DNA of 64,000 nt, from contig CAVXIF010000001.1 of assembly GCA_963761775.1 (NCBI GenBank), positions 186,001 through 250,000 of the forward strand. Direction: 5' to 3'. Shown here in pieces: positions 54,186 to 63,085 of this stretch. Source of the stretch: Parerythrobacter_A sp963761775. Its GTDB lineage: Bacteria; Pseudomonadota; Alphaproteobacteria; Sphingomonadales; Sphingomonadaceae. Both the position numbers and the translations under genes were made by a program. The notes beneath the pieces are model-generated. The model had not been told where the DNA came from and did no database searches. It saw only the letters and a list, made by a program, of their open reading frames with translations. How positions within the stretch are numbered: the stretch's first letter is position 1; every line of letters starts with the position of its first letter.

Positions 54186-55314
54186 CGCGCTCCGGTTCGC
54201 CAAGACCCTGATCGCCGCGCCCAGCGTGACGCCCGCCACCGGCGCGGTGTTCGATGCGATGGAGGCGATGCTGTCGCCGCTGGGTTTCGCGGTGACGCGG
54301 TTCGTCCGGGGTGAGGGGCCGGAGGGTAGCGATGAGGCACCGGTCGAGAACCTGTTCGCCATTCGCACCGGTCCGGCAGGATCGCGTCATATCGCCTTCG
54401 CCGGGCATCTCGACGTGGTGCCGCCGGGGCCGGACTGGGCGAGCGCACCCTTCGCGCCGGAAGAGCGGGGCGGTTTTCTCTACGGGCGCGGCGCGGTGGA
54501 CATGAAGGGCGCGATCGCCTGCATGGTCGCCGCCGTCGCCGAGGTGCCGCCGGACGCCGGCACCATCAGCTTCATCATTACCGGCGACGAGGAAGGCCCC
54601 GCGCTGCACGGCACCCGCGCGCTGATCGATTATATGCGCGAGGCCGGACACCAGCCCGACCTGTGCCTCGTGGGCGAACCGACTTCTGTAAAGACGCTGG
54701 GCGACATGATGAAGATCGGGCGGCGCGGTTCGGTCAACATCTGGATCGAGGTCGAGGGCACGCAGGGCCACGTCGCCTATCCACACCTGGCCGACAATCC
54801 GCTGCCCAAGCTGGTGCCGATCCTGGCCGAGTTGGATGCGCTGGTGCTGGATGAGGGCACCGACTGGTTCCAGCCTTCCAATCTGGAACTGACCGACCTC
54901 ACCGTCGGCAATCCGGCGCATAATGTCATTCCGGCCAAGGCCAGCGCGCGGCTTTCCATCCGCTTCAACGATCTGCATTCCGGGCAGTCGCTAAGCGAAA
55001 CCGTCGCTGCCATCGCCACGAAGCATGGCGGCACCGCGCGCGCCATCGTATCTGGAGAACCGTTCCTGACCCCGCCCGGCGCATTCTCGCAAATCATCGC
55101 CGATGCGGTGGAGGCGGAAACCGGCATCGTGCCCGAAGCCAGCACCACCGGCGGCACGTCGGACGCCCGCTTCCTGCGCAGCGTCTGTCCGGTAATCGAA
55201 TTCGGCCTGTGTAACGCGACGATGCACAAGACGGACGAAGCGGTCGCGGTGGCGGACCTCGACACCCTGACTCGCATTTATCGCCGTATCGCGCTGGCAG
55301 CTTTTGCGCATTGA
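54178..55314 (+). CDS. dapE: succinyl-diaminopimelate desuccinylase
   Basis: DapE removes succinate from N-succinyl-LL-diaminopimelate in lysine and peptidoglycan synthesis, using two zinc ions. 378 residues. The M20 fold has AFAGHLDVVPPG with ligand His and Asp, YGRGAVDMKGAIACMV with the bridging Asp, and ITGDEEGPALHGT with the catalytic Glu pair. GRRGSVNIWIEVEGTQGHVAYPH lies in the dimer domain, and GGTSDARF is the C-terminal ligand region. The dapB gene is 2.4 kb downstream on the other strand, not in the same operon. Confidence 0.94.
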   Translation: MTDALRFAKTLIAAPSVTPATGAVFDAMEAMLSPLGFAVTRFVRGEGPEGSDEAPVENLFAIRTGPAGSRHIAFAGHLDVVPPGPDWASAPFAPEERGGFLYGRGAVDMKGAIACMVAAVAEVPPDAGTISFIITGDEEGPALHGTRALIDYMREAGHQPDLCLVGEPTSVKTLGDMMKIGRRGSVNIWIEVEGTQGHVAYPHLADNPLPKLVPILAELDALVLDEGTDWFQPSNLELTDLTVGNPAHNVIPAKASARLSIRFNDLHSGQSLSETVAAIATKHGGTARAIVSGEPFLTPPGAFSQIIADAVEAETGIVPEASTTGGTSDARFLRSVCPVIEFGLCNATMHKTDEAVAVADLDTLTRIYRRIALAAFAH

Positions 55315-55425
55315 ATTGTCATCACCTCATTGCCAGCGTAGCGCGCCAATGCAGAGCGTCGAGCGCGCTGTTTCTGGATCGGCGCAGGGCTTAGCCTCTC
55401 GCAATGACGAAGGGGGATTGAACAT

Positions 55426-56673
55426 ATGAAAGCCTGGTTCGCCATTCCGCTGTGGCAGCGTGTTATTGTCGCCCTGATACTCGGCGGCATCCTTGGCTAT
55501 GTCTGGGGGCCGGGGGCGGAGAGCATCAAGATTGTCGGCGATGTGTTCATCGACTTCATCAAGATGCTGATCGTGCCGCTGATCTTCTTCAGCATAGTGT
55601 CGGGTGTGGCCTCCATCGGCGATGTGGGGCGGTTGGGCAGTGTCGGGTGGCGCGCAATCGGATTGTTCCTGCTTACCGGACAGGTGGCGGTATGGCTGGG
55701 GCTGGCTTTGGGCACGATCTTCGCGCCGGGCATCGGTCTGGATACCTCCGCCATCCAGATGGGCGACGTGCCCGAACCGGGCGCCTTCGACTGGCGCGAG
55801 ATGGTGCGATCCATGATCCCGGTCAGCCCGGTGGGCGTGATGGCGAATGTGCAGGTGCTGCCGCTGATCGTGTTCTCGCTGCTGGTCGGCATCGGCATCC
55901 TGCTAGGCCAGCGCGAGGATATGGCGGCGGTAGGCCCCATCGCGCGGGCATTCGACGGCGGCGCGCTGATTTTCCAGAAGATCACGATCCTCATCATGGA
56001 ACTTACCCCGTTCGGCGTGTTCGCGCTGATGGCATGGGTGGTCGGCACGCTGGGGCTGGACGCGGTGGCCGCGCTGGCGAAGCTGGTGGCGCTGAATTAC
56101 GCCGGCTGCCTGCTGATCATCGGCGTGATGTATGTATTGGTGCTGGCCTTCGTGGCGCGGGTTTCGGTCATCGGGTTCTTTCGCGGCATGGTCGACGCGA
56201 TTGCGGTCGCCTATTCCACCGCCAGCTCGTCGGCCACCCTGCCAGTGACATTGCGCTGCACCCAACGCAATCTGGGCGTCAGCAAGCCGACCAGCAGCTT
56301 CGTCGTGTCGCTGGGTTCGACCATCAATATGGACGGCACCGCGATGTATCTGGGGCTGGCGACGTTGTTCGGCGCGCAGATCTTCGGTGTCGATTTGAGC
56401 GTGGCGGATTACCTCATGGTCGCGCTGCTGGCGACCATCGGCAGCATCGGCGCGGCGGGCATTCCGGGCGGCGGACTGGTGATGATGGGCGCGGTGTTCA
56501 CCGCCGTCGGCGTGCCGCTGGAAACCATCGCCTTTGTCGCCGGGGTGGACCGCATCATGGACATGATGCGCACCGCCACCAACGTGACGGGCGACGCGGC
56601 GGTGACGGTGACGACGGCGAGTATGCTGGGCGAGCTGGACAAGGTGGAGTTGAAGAGCGCGGACGATGTTTGA
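55426..56673 (+). CDS. dicarboxylate/amino acid:cation symporter
   Basis: 415 residues of the DAACS/GltP-DctA family: about eight transmembrane helices plus two reentrant hairpins. The first hairpin contains STASSSATLPVTL, and the second is GIPGGGLVMMGAVF. The sodium/substrate motif SLGSTINMDGTAMYLG lies between them, and DRIMDMMRTATNVTGDA follows in the last helix. The Asp-Arg/Thr set at the end decides between glutamate and C4-dicarboxylate, but I cannot separate them here. A GGGGGA site lies eight bases before the ATG. The gene stands alone. Confidence 0.92.
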   Translation: MKAWFAIPLWQRVIVALILGGILGYVWGPGAESIKIVGDVFIDFIKMLIVPLIFFSIVSGVASIGDVGRLGSVGWRAIGLFLLTGQVAVWLGLALGTIFAPGIGLDTSAIQMGDVPEPGAFDWREMVRSMIPVSPVGVMANVQVLPLIVFSLLVGIGILLGQREDMAAVGPIARAFDGGALIFQKITILIMELTPFGVFALMAWVVGTLGLDAVAALAKLVALNYAGCLLIIGVMYVLVLAFVARVSVIGFFRGMVDAIAVAYSTASSSATLPVTLRCTQRNLGVSKPTSSFVVSLGSTINMDGTAMYLGLATLFGAQIFGVDLSVADYLMVALLATIGSIGAAGIPGGGLVMMGAVFTAVGVPLETIAFVAGVDRIMDMMRTATNVTGDAAVTVTTASMLGELDKVELKSADDV

Positions 56674-57002
56674 GTAGCATCTGGCCATTCAACGATCTGC
56701 ATTATTTAAAATCGAGGACTCGTACGAAGGCTTGAACGGCTTGCTCGATTGGGCGCGTACTTCTCGAAGCCTTAAGTCGTTCCATTCCGCTGGCCGGGCA
56801 TCCGCTCAATGTCTGCATGCGGCTACTATGGCGAACTCATATAGCCGAAGCATAATGGCGACCACTCCTGCGCCTTATCTGGCCTCCGCCTGACGGCAGA
56901 TCGAACTTAGTACTCCGCAACCAGTTCTGAACTCCCCATTGAGATCGATTAGGACATCGCTCTAGAGTCTGGGTCGCAACTTGAGGCTGCGAACGATGCT
57001 CG
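56674..57002. other. 329-base gap between symporter and nth
   Basis: No coding sequence, RNA gene or strong hairpin was recognised. A short frame reading ...GLLDWARTSRSLKSFHSAG... has no ribosome site or family. A copy of CTCGCTAACG lies at the right end. Confidence 0.4.
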
Positions 57003-57655
57003 CTAACGGCCCCTCGGCTTCTCCAGCACCTTCTTGCGGTAACTGCACAAATCCACCACCGGGCAGCGCCAGCATTCGGGCGTCCGCGCCTTGCAGATAT
57101 AGCGCCCATGCAGGATCAGCCAGTGGTGCGCATGCAGGCGGAACGGCTGCGGCACGCGCTTGTCCAGCTTGGCTTCGACCGCATCGGGCGTCTTGCCCTT
57201 GGCGAGGCCGGTGCGGTTGCCGACGCGCAGGATGTGCGTATCGACCGCGAAGGTCTCCTGCCCGAACCAGCAGTTCAGCACCACGTTCGCCGTCTTGCGC
57301 CCCACGCCGGGCAGCCGCACCAGATCCTCGCGCGTATCAGGTACCTCGCCGCCATATTCGTCCACCAGCAGCGCTGCGCAGGCCATCACGTTCTTCGCCT
57401 TGGAATTGAACAGGCCGATGGTTTTGATATGATCCACCAGCGCCTCATGCCCAAGATCGAGCATCTGCTGCGGCGTCTTGACCTTGGCGAACAGCGCCCG
57501 CGTCGCCTTGTTCACGCCCACATCGGTCGCCTGCGCACGCAGAGCGCCACCGCCACCACCAGCTGATAGGCGTTGCCGAATTCCAGCTCGGTCACCGGTT
57601 CCGGATTGTCCTCCGCCAGCCGCCGGAAAAACGCGAAGATCTGGTCCTTGGTCAT
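57003..57655 (-). pseudogene. nth: endonuclease III, frame broken near 57540
   Basis: Nth removes oxidised pyrimidines and nicks abasic sites. The N-terminus MTKDQIFAFFRRLAEDNPEPVTELEFGNAYQLVVAVAL is in one frame. The remainder, AQATDVGVNKATRALFAKVKTPQQML through LPGVGRKTANVVLNCWFGQETFAVDTHILRVGNRTGL (helix-hairpin-helix, catalytic Lys and Asp), is in another. The C-terminus has the iron-sulfur ligands C-x6-C-x2-C-x5-C in ICKARTPECWRCPVVDLC. The join at CTCTGCGTGCGCAG needs two bases removed or one added. Removing a duplicated CT would give ALRAQATD. Corrected length is about 217 residues, normal for the family. Confidence 0.8.
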
Positions 57656-57672
57656 ACGCCCTAAGTGATCCG

Positions 57673-58398
57673 TTACAGGCCCAGCACATCGTCCATCGTG
57701 TAGCGGCCCGGTCCCTGCCCGATCAGCCACACCGCCGCGCGCACGGCACCGCGGGCGAAGATGCTGCGGTTTTCGGCGCTGTGCGACAGAGTCAGCCGCT
57801 CCTCTTCGCCAGCAAACAGCACGCTGTGCTCGCCAGCAATCGTGCCGCCGCGCATTGCCGCGAAGCCGATGGCACCCGGCTCGCGCGCGCCGTTCCGGTC
57901 GTCGGCCCGTACTGCGGCGAGATCGACTCCGCGCCCCGCCGCCACCGCTTCTCCCAGCAGCAGCGCCGTGCCCGATGGCGCATCGACCTTGCGCCGATGA
58001 TGCAGGTCGAGGATTTCCACGTCCCACCCGGAACCGAGCCGCGCCGCCGCCTCTCGCACCAGATGCGCCAGCAGCGTGACGCCCAGCGAGGTATTGCCCG
58101 TTTGCAGCACGGCAATACGCGCGGCGGCCCCGTCCAGCGCCGCGTGGTGCTGTTCCGTAAGGCCGGTGGTGCCGACCAAGTAGGGCAGATTCGCACCTTC
58201 GGCAGCGGCGAGGTTCAGCGGCAGGGCATCGGGACTGGAGAAATCGACCAGCACATCCGACTGCGCAGCCAGCAGCGCGGGATTGGCGTCGCGGTCGATG
58301 CCGCCGGCATGTTTGAGACCAGCCTCACGCAAAGCGTCGAGAAGCGCGCGACCCATGCGCCCGTCGCTGCCGATAACTCCTACTCGTGTCACATCCAC
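57673..58398 (-). CDS. dapB: 4-hydroxy-tetrahydrodipicolinate reductase
   Basis: DapB reduces the dipicolinate precursor with NAD(P)H in the lysine/diaminopimelate pathway. 241 residues from a GTG start. The Rossmann motif VGVIGSDGRMGRALLDAL opens the protein. The DFSSPDA-containing strand, VGTTGLTEQ, the substrate-binding DLHHRRKVDAPSGTALLLGEAV and the C-terminal FARGAVRAAVWLIGQGPGRYTMDDVLGL follow. GTG codons at 58398 and 58392 both fit. A longer frame from 58467 runs through a repeat hairpin and is unlikely. nth lies 17 bases behind its stop on the same strand. Confidence 0.94.
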   Translation of the reverse strand: MDVTRVGVIGSDGRMGRALLDALREAGLKHAGGIDRDANPALLAAQSDVLVDFSSPDALPLNLAAAEGANLPYLVGTTGLTEQHHAALDGAAARIAVLQTGNTSLGVTLLAHLVREAAARLGSGWDVEILDLHHRRKVDAPSGTALLLGEAVAAGRGVDLAAVRADDRNGAREPGAIGFAAMRGGTIAGEHSVLFAGEEERLTLSHSAENRSIFARGAVRAAVWLIGQGPGRYTMDDVLGL

Positions 58399-58402
58399 TC
58401 CA

Positions 58403-58510
58403 TTCGTCCTGAGCCCTTCGACAAGCTCAGGACATGCTTGTCGAAGAGCCGCTCTTCCTTCTAGCACACCTCAAAGCAAGTACGATGCTTCGACGCGCTC
58501 AGCATGAACG
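58403..58510. repeat. REP-like repeat with a perfect 11-base hairpin
   Basis: CTTCGACAAGC (58416-58426) and GCTTGTCGAAG (58436-58446) form a perfect stem with a nine-base loop. A diverged second unit, ATGCTTCGAC...TCAGCATGAAC, follows at about 58485-58507. The CTTCGACAAGCTCAGGAC phrase is a widely repeated intergenic element in sphingomonads as I recall it. It separates dapB from the sirtuin gene, which diverge here. Confidence 0.8.
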
Positions 58511-58519
58511 GATTTAGGT

Positions 58520-59248
58520 GTGGCACATACATTGCGAAACATCGTCATCCTCACCGGCGCGGGCATCTCCGCCGAGTCGGGCATCGCCACCTTCCGCGCG
58601 GCGGACGGGCTGTGGGAGGAGCACCGGATCGAGGATGTCGCCACGCCCGAAGGCTTCGCGCGTGATCCGGCGCTGGTGCAGCGGTTCTACGATATGCGCC
58701 GCGCCGCGGTGCAGGCGGCGGAGCCCAACGCCGCGCATCGGGCGCTGGCACGGCTGGAGCGCGAATGGGGCGGCGAGCTGCTGCTGGTCACGCAAAACGT
58801 CGACGACCTGCACAAACGCGCTATCGGTTCGGGGGGAACGAGCCGCGTGCTGCATATGCACGGCGAGCTGTTGAGCGTTCTGTGCACGGCGTGTGGAAAA
58901 CGCCATCGCTGGACCGGCCCGCTGAGCGATGGCCCGCCCTGTCCGGCGTGTGACGCGCAGGCGCTGCGGCCCGACATCGTGTGGTTCGGCGAGATGCCCT
59001 ACGGCATGGACCGCATCTACGCCGCGCTGGCACAAGCCGACCTGTTCGTCTCCATCGGCACGTCGGGCGCGGTCTATCCGGCGGCAGGCTTCGTGGCGGA
59101 GGCAAAGGCGGCAGGCGCGCGGACGCTGGAACTCAACCTCGAACGCAGCGAAGGCTCGCACCTGTTCGACGAGACGCGGCAGGGTCCGGCCGGTGCGCTG
59201 GTGCCGGAATGGGTGGAGGAGATACTGGAGAATGCCGGACAAAGGTGA
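58520..59248 (+). CDS. cobB: NAD-dependent protein deacylase (sirtuin, CobB-like)
   Basis: 242 residues from a GTG start. Motifs in order: NAD-binding GAGISAESGIATFR near residue 14, QNVDDLHKRA, the catalytic His in MHGELLSVLC, zinc CTACGKRHRW and CPACD pairs, and the pocket region VWFGEMPYGMDRI, then SIGTSGAVYPA. This is the class III (CobB) sirtuin plan with desuccinylase-type Tyr/Arg features possible but not confirmed (MRR near residue 59). The start overlaps the repeat. The last codons run into a perfect palindrome. Confidence 0.92.
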   Translation: MAHTLRNIVILTGAGISAESGIATFRAADGLWEEHRIEDVATPEGFARDPALVQRFYDMRRAAVQAAEPNAAHRALARLEREWGGELLLVTQNVDDLHKRAIGSGGTSRVLHMHGELLSVLCTACGKRHRWTGPLSDGPPCPACDAQALRPDIVWFGEMPYGMDRIYAALAQADLFVSIGTSGAVYPAAGFVAEAKAAGARTLELNLERSEGSHLFDETRQGPAGALVPEWVEEILENAGQR

Positions 59249-59264
59249 CACTGTGTCACCTTTG
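59240..59264. repeat. perfect palindrome at the end of cobB
   Basis: CAAAGGTGACAC and GTGTCACCTTTG are exact reverse complements with a single T between them, giving a 25-base symmetric site. It includes the cobB stop codon. There is no T-run behind it on either strand, so a terminator role is unlikely; a protein-binding or repeat element is possible. A related CAAAGGTGAC half recurs at about 59312. Confidence 0.6.
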
Positions 59265-59468
59265 GTTGGGCGGAAACTTCCCAACCCCGTCAGATATTTA
59301 GAGCGATAATGTCAAAGGTGACGGACAGGGTATCCAGGCCCTGTTTTCGCGCAGACCGGCCAAACCGCGCGGAGGAAATCGACAAAATGAAAGAGCGGAG
59401 CCGGCTTAGCGGCCCGTGTCGATGTAGGAAAATGTCTGGAACTGGATGGTTTTTAGGACGGTCTGCTT

Positions 59469-59900
59469 TTATCCTTCGGATGCTGGTTCCTGCGCTACGA
59501 TGAAGGCTATTTCCTGACCGTAAGACAACTCTAGTGTATTACCATCCGGGTCTGAAAGGAATGTCCAATAGCCGACAGGTGGTCCTGAATCAGTGGGCTC
59601 AGATAATAAACAACCGTCTTCGCGCGCAGCCGCTGCCAGCTTATCGACCGCCTCACGAGTAGGCAGCGCAACGCCAAGATGCCCGAACGGTCCTAACGGC
59701 GTGTCTTTGGCAGTTTGTGATTGCACTAGGACAATAATAAACGGTCTTGTTCTGTCAGTTATCCATGCGACTTCACCGCCAGAATTTTGATCTCGTCGAT
59801 GATGGATTACCTCCATCGATGCGAACTTGGCGTAAAATGCAATGCTATCTGCTAAGTCGCGAACAGCGATCGCGCTGTGCGTAAGTCCAAGATCAGACAT
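59469..59900 (-). CDS. VOC family (glyoxalase-like) protein
   Basis: 143 residues with the two beta-alpha-beta-beta-beta modules of the vicinal oxygen chelate fold. LTHSAIAVRDLADSIAFYAKFASMEVIHH supplies the first His ligand (residue 8), and LGPFGHLGVALPTREAVDKLAAAARED supplies the second. The C-terminal WTFLSDPDGNTLELSYGQ contains the final Glu. Metal-dependent chemistry is likely; glyoxalase I, dioxygenase and fosfomycin-resistance roles are all possible, and the sequence does not decide. Base composition is more AT-rich than its neighbours. Confidence 0.88.
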   Translation of the reverse strand: MSDLGLTHSAIAVRDLADSIAFYAKFASMEVIHHRRDQNSGGEVAWITDRTRPFIIVLVQSQTAKDTPLGPFGHLGVALPTREAVDKLAAAAREDGCLLSEPTDSGPPVGYWTFLSDPDGNTLELSYGQEIAFIVAQEPASEG

Positions 59901-59965
59901 GTTCAGATAGTAAAGGCCACTTTTCGGATTAGCAATGCAACTTGTTTAGCATCCGTTTTGAGTCG

Positions 59966-60743
59966 TTAGCTGTCGTTCCCCCCACACCCCCGACACGCCG
60001 CATCCTTCGCAATCGTCAGCGTGCGCATTCCCGGCTTCATGCCGTCCAGCACGTGCAGCCTGCCCCATCGCTCCGCGCCGAACGCGGCGCTGCCCGCCAG
60101 CAGCAGCCGCACCGCTTCCATCGCGGCGAAGCTGCCGACCCAGCCGGCCATTGCGCCCAGCATCCCGTCTTCGGCGCAGCTGTCGCAATCGTCGGCGTCG
60201 AACGCATCGCCCACGAAGCAGCGATAGCAGGCCTGGTCCGGCAAGTGCCCGGCGAACGCGCCGACCTGTCCCTGGAACCGGGCCGACCGCCGCCGACAGC
60301 AGCGGGATGCCCGCCGCCACACAGGCGTCCGATATGGCGAGGCGGGTGGCGAAATTGTCCGTCCCGTCCAGCACCAGCCGCGCGTCGCCAAACATCGCGG
60401 CGGCATTGGCAGCGTCGATGCGGCGGTCGCTGATCGACACGTGCAGCGCATCGTCGAAATTGGCGAGCCAGCGGCGGGCGCTGACCGCCTTGCCATGGCC
60501 GACATCGCGCTGCGCGAACAGGGTCTGGCGTTGCAGATTGCTGGCCTCGACCACATCGTCGTCGATCAGGGTCAGCCGCCCGATCCCGGCAGCGGCGAGG
60601 TATTGCAGCGCAGGCGAGCCGATCCCGCCAAGCCCGACCAGCGCGACATGCGCATCAGCCAGCGCTACCTGCCCCGTGCCACCGATTTCGGGCAGGACGA
60701 TGTGGCGGGCAAAGCGGTCGAGACGGGCGGGAGATAAAGCCAT
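59966..60743 (-). pseudogene. MoeB/ThiF-type adenylyltransferase, frame broken near 60281
   Basis: The E1-like enzyme adenylates the C-terminal glycine of a sulfur-carrier protein (MoaD or ThiS). The first frame covers the N-terminal FARHIVLPEIGGTGQVALADAHVALVGLGGIGSPALQYLAAAGIG (ATP loop) and IDDDVVEASNLQRQTLF through ACVAAGIPLLSAAVG. One extra base in the CCC of the minus strand (GGG at 60280-60282) moves it to RFQGQVGAFAGHLPDQACYRCFVGD. This contains the first zinc CxxC, and the second is in CRGCGG near the end. Corrected length is about 258 residues. Which carrier it serves is not decided. Confidence 0.85.
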
Positions 60744-60804
60744 CGAGAACCCTGTTGGCAGGGTGTGGATAGCCTGTCGAGAAAGGTCAGCTTTCCAGCG
60801 CTCT

Positions 60805-62212
60805 TTAGCTTTCCAGTTGGCGCAACAGGCTGCGCACGTCGCCGTCCATATCGGCATCGCGGGTGCGCAGGTCTTCGATCAGGCGCACGGCGTGGATCAC
60901 GGTGGAATGGTCGCGCCCGCCGAACTTGCGCCCGATTTCGGGATAGCTGCGCGGGGTCAGGCATTTGGCCAGATACATCGCCACCTGACGCGGGCGCACG
61001 ATGGCGCGGGCGCGGCGCTTGGACGACATTTCGGACCGGTCGAGGCGGTAGAACTGGCAGACCGTACGCTGGATCTCGTCGATGGTGATGCGACGGCGAT
61101 TGGCGGAAAGGATGTCGGTCAGCTGGTCTTCGGCCAGTGCCAGCGACACGTCCTGCCCGGTCAGCTGGGCATAGGCGATCAGCTTGTTCAGCCCGCCGAC
61201 CAGCTCGCGGACATTGCGGGTAATGGTGCGCGCGAGGAAGGCGATCACGTCGTCCGGCACATTCAAGCGGCGCGAACCGGGTCAGCTTCGATTCCAGGAT
61301 CTTGCGGCGCAATTCGATATCGGCGGGCTGGATATCGGCGACCAGCCCCATCGACAGGCGGCTGAGCAGGCGTGGCTCCACCCCGTCCAGCGCCTGCGGC
61401 GCGCGGTCGGCGGCGAACACCAGCCGCTTGCCCTCGGCCAGCAGCGCGTCGATGGTGTAGAGCAGTTCCTCCTGCGCGCTTGCCTTGCCGATGATGAACT
61501 GGATATCGTCCACCAGCAACAGGTCGAAACTGCGCAGGCGCGCCTTGAACTCCATCATCTGGTTGGCTTTCAGCGCCTGGACGAATTCGACCATGAAGCG
61601 TTCGGCGCTGCAATAGAAGATGCGCGCGCGCGGATGGCGGGCGAGATAGGCGTGGCCGGTCGCGTGCAGCAGGTGCGTCTTGCCCTGTCCGGTGGCGGCC
61701 TTGAGATAGAGCGGCGAGAATTGCGGCGTCTCGCTGGCGGCCATGCGTTCGGCGGCATTGCGGCCCAGCACATTGGTCTCGCCGCTGACGAAGGAGGCAA
61801 AGGTCAGCGACGGGTCGAGGCCGACGGACGAGACGAAGCCTGCCTCGGGCAATCCGGCGGAACCGACCGCGATCATGCTGGTGTCGCCCTTGTCCGCCGC
61901 CGTGCCGGGATTGTCGATGGCGATGTCCGCCATGCGACGGCGGCCGGGATGGACCTGGATATTGACGGTGCGCACTTCGCCGCGCGCGATCTTCCACGCC
62001 AGCGACAGCCGGTCGGCAAAGCGGTCCTGCACCCAGCTCGCGCTGAATTCGGTCGGCAGGTAGAGATCGAGCGTGCCGGTGTCGGGGGAGAACCCGCCGA
62101 CCTGGATCGGCTTGATCCACTGGCTGTGCAGCTGGTGGCCCAGATCCTTGCGCAGGCCCTGGCTGATATCCGCCCAGTCCGCCGCCAGGTTCACCGCTTC
62201 CAGATCTTCCAT
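60805..62212 (-). pseudogene. dnaA: chromosomal replication initiator DnaA, frame broken near 61271
   Basis: DnaA starts chromosome replication. The first frame has domain I (MEDLEAVNLAADWADISQGLRKDLG), a linker, then the AAA core: LTFASFVSGETN, Walker A ATGQGKTHLLHATGHAYL, FDLLLVDDIQFI, LLSRLSMGLVADIQPAD. After ESKLTRFA, one extra base in GCGCCGC (GCGGCGC on the plus strand, 61270-61271) shifts the frame. The rest, LNVPDDVIAFLARTITRNVRELVGGLNKLIAYAQLT through RKFGGRDHSTVIHAVRLIE (the DNA-binding signature), is in the next frame. Removing one base gives a normal protein of about 468 residues. An essential gene cannot be broken, so this is very likely a sequence error. Confidence 0.93.
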
Positions 62213-62333
62213 ACACCCCCTGATGCGCGAGCCTGTCCCGCGCTAGAATTCGATAGCGTTCGCCCGGTCGTCGCCGGATCGCTTCTGATTGCGACCGGGC
62301 CTCGCCATGCTTTCGACACAGCTTCGCCATCTG

Positions 62334-62353
62334 CCGGAATCGCATGATTCCGG
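62334..62353. promoter_or_regulatory. inverted repeat with two GANTC sites upstream of dnaA
   Basis: Two perfect eight-base arms around GCAT lie about 120 bases upstream of the dnaA ATG. GANTC is the target of the CcrM methyltransferase, which in Caulobacter links dnaA transcription to the replication cycle. The same control here is an inference. Confidence 0.4.
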
Positions 62354-62594
62354 AGCACAGTCCCTCGACCGATCGTGTTGCGCAGACGGTTTGAACAAGC
62401 GCTGCGGAGATCGTTCTAGGCTTGGCGAAAGATGAGTCGCAAGGGCGCCGACTGCAAAATAACTGAAATAATTGAGTTGACAGTAACCAAGCCCGCGGGC
62501 TGCCGTTCAAGCCTTTGTAAACCTTGGAAAACAGCATTCACATTGTATGCGAATCGCAGGAATTTCGACCATCCGCGGCGTCTGTCCGCATACG

Positions 62595-62620
62595 AAAAAG
62601 CCGGCGCATCGGGCGCCGGC
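62595..62620 (-). terminator. rho-independent terminator of rpsT
   Basis: On the minus strand GCCGGCGC pairs with GCGCCGGC around a five-base loop and is followed by TTTTT. It lies about 40 bases past the rpsT stop. Confidence 0.9.
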
Positions 62621-62659
62621 TCTTCATCCGCTGCTGCGGCTTGCGAAGGGTCGCGTCGC

Positions 62660-62920
62660 TTACAGGGCGGCGACCCGCTTCGACAGGCGCGACATCTTCC
62701 GCGCCACGGTGTTTTTGTGCATCACGCCGCGCGCTACGCCGCGTGCCAGTTCGGGCTGCGCTGCCTTCAGGGCATCGGCGGCAGCGGACTTGTCGCCGCC
62801 TTCGATGGCGGTCTCGACCCGCTTCACGAAGCCACGGATGCGGCTCATGCGCGCGCCGTTGATTTCGGCACGGCGATCGTTGCGGCGAATGCGTTTCTTT
62901 GCTTGCGGCGTGTTTGCCAT
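62660..62920 (-). CDS. rpsT: 30S ribosomal protein S20
   Basis: 86 residues, highly basic and helical: MANTPQAKKRIRRNDRRAEINGARMSRIRGFVKRVETAI at the start and GVMHKNTVARKMSRLSKRVAAL at the end are the standard S20 pattern. AGGAG lies 9 bases before the ATG. It is followed by a clear terminator. Position between mutM and dnaA is the usual alphaproteobacterial order. Confidence 0.96.
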   Translation of the reverse strand: MANTPQAKKRIRRNDRRAEINGARMSRIRGFVKRVETAIEGGDKSAAADALKAAQPELARGVARGVMHKNTVARKMSRLSKRVAAL

Positions 62921-63085
62921 TGTCTCGTTGCTCCTGCGGCCACGGCGTCGTCATGCGCCAGACCGGATATATTGTGTCGTGCAAGATGGAACGGACGGCA
63001 CAAAGACCGCCGGAAAGCGCGCGCATTATGCGCAAAACGGGATTCGGTCAAGCAAATGCGCGTCTTGCGTGCGCGGCGACGGGCC

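Larger units (their letters stand above)
62213..62659. other. 447-base dnaA leader and rpsT downstream region
   Basis: There is no gene here. It contains the dnaA promoter side and, near 62595-62620, the rpsT terminator. An inverted repeat with arms CCGGAATC and GATTCCGG and a four-base loop lies at 62334-62353, and each arm holds a GANTC site. Further GANTC sites are at 62434 (GAGTC) and 62551 (GAATC). No clear cluster of DnaA boxes was found, so I do not call an origin. Confidence 0.5.

Noticed and set aside
60750..60785. GTGTGGATAG near the dnaA 3' end as a DnaA box marking oriC
   Set aside because: One near-match without a cluster or AT-rich unwinding region does not support an origin here.
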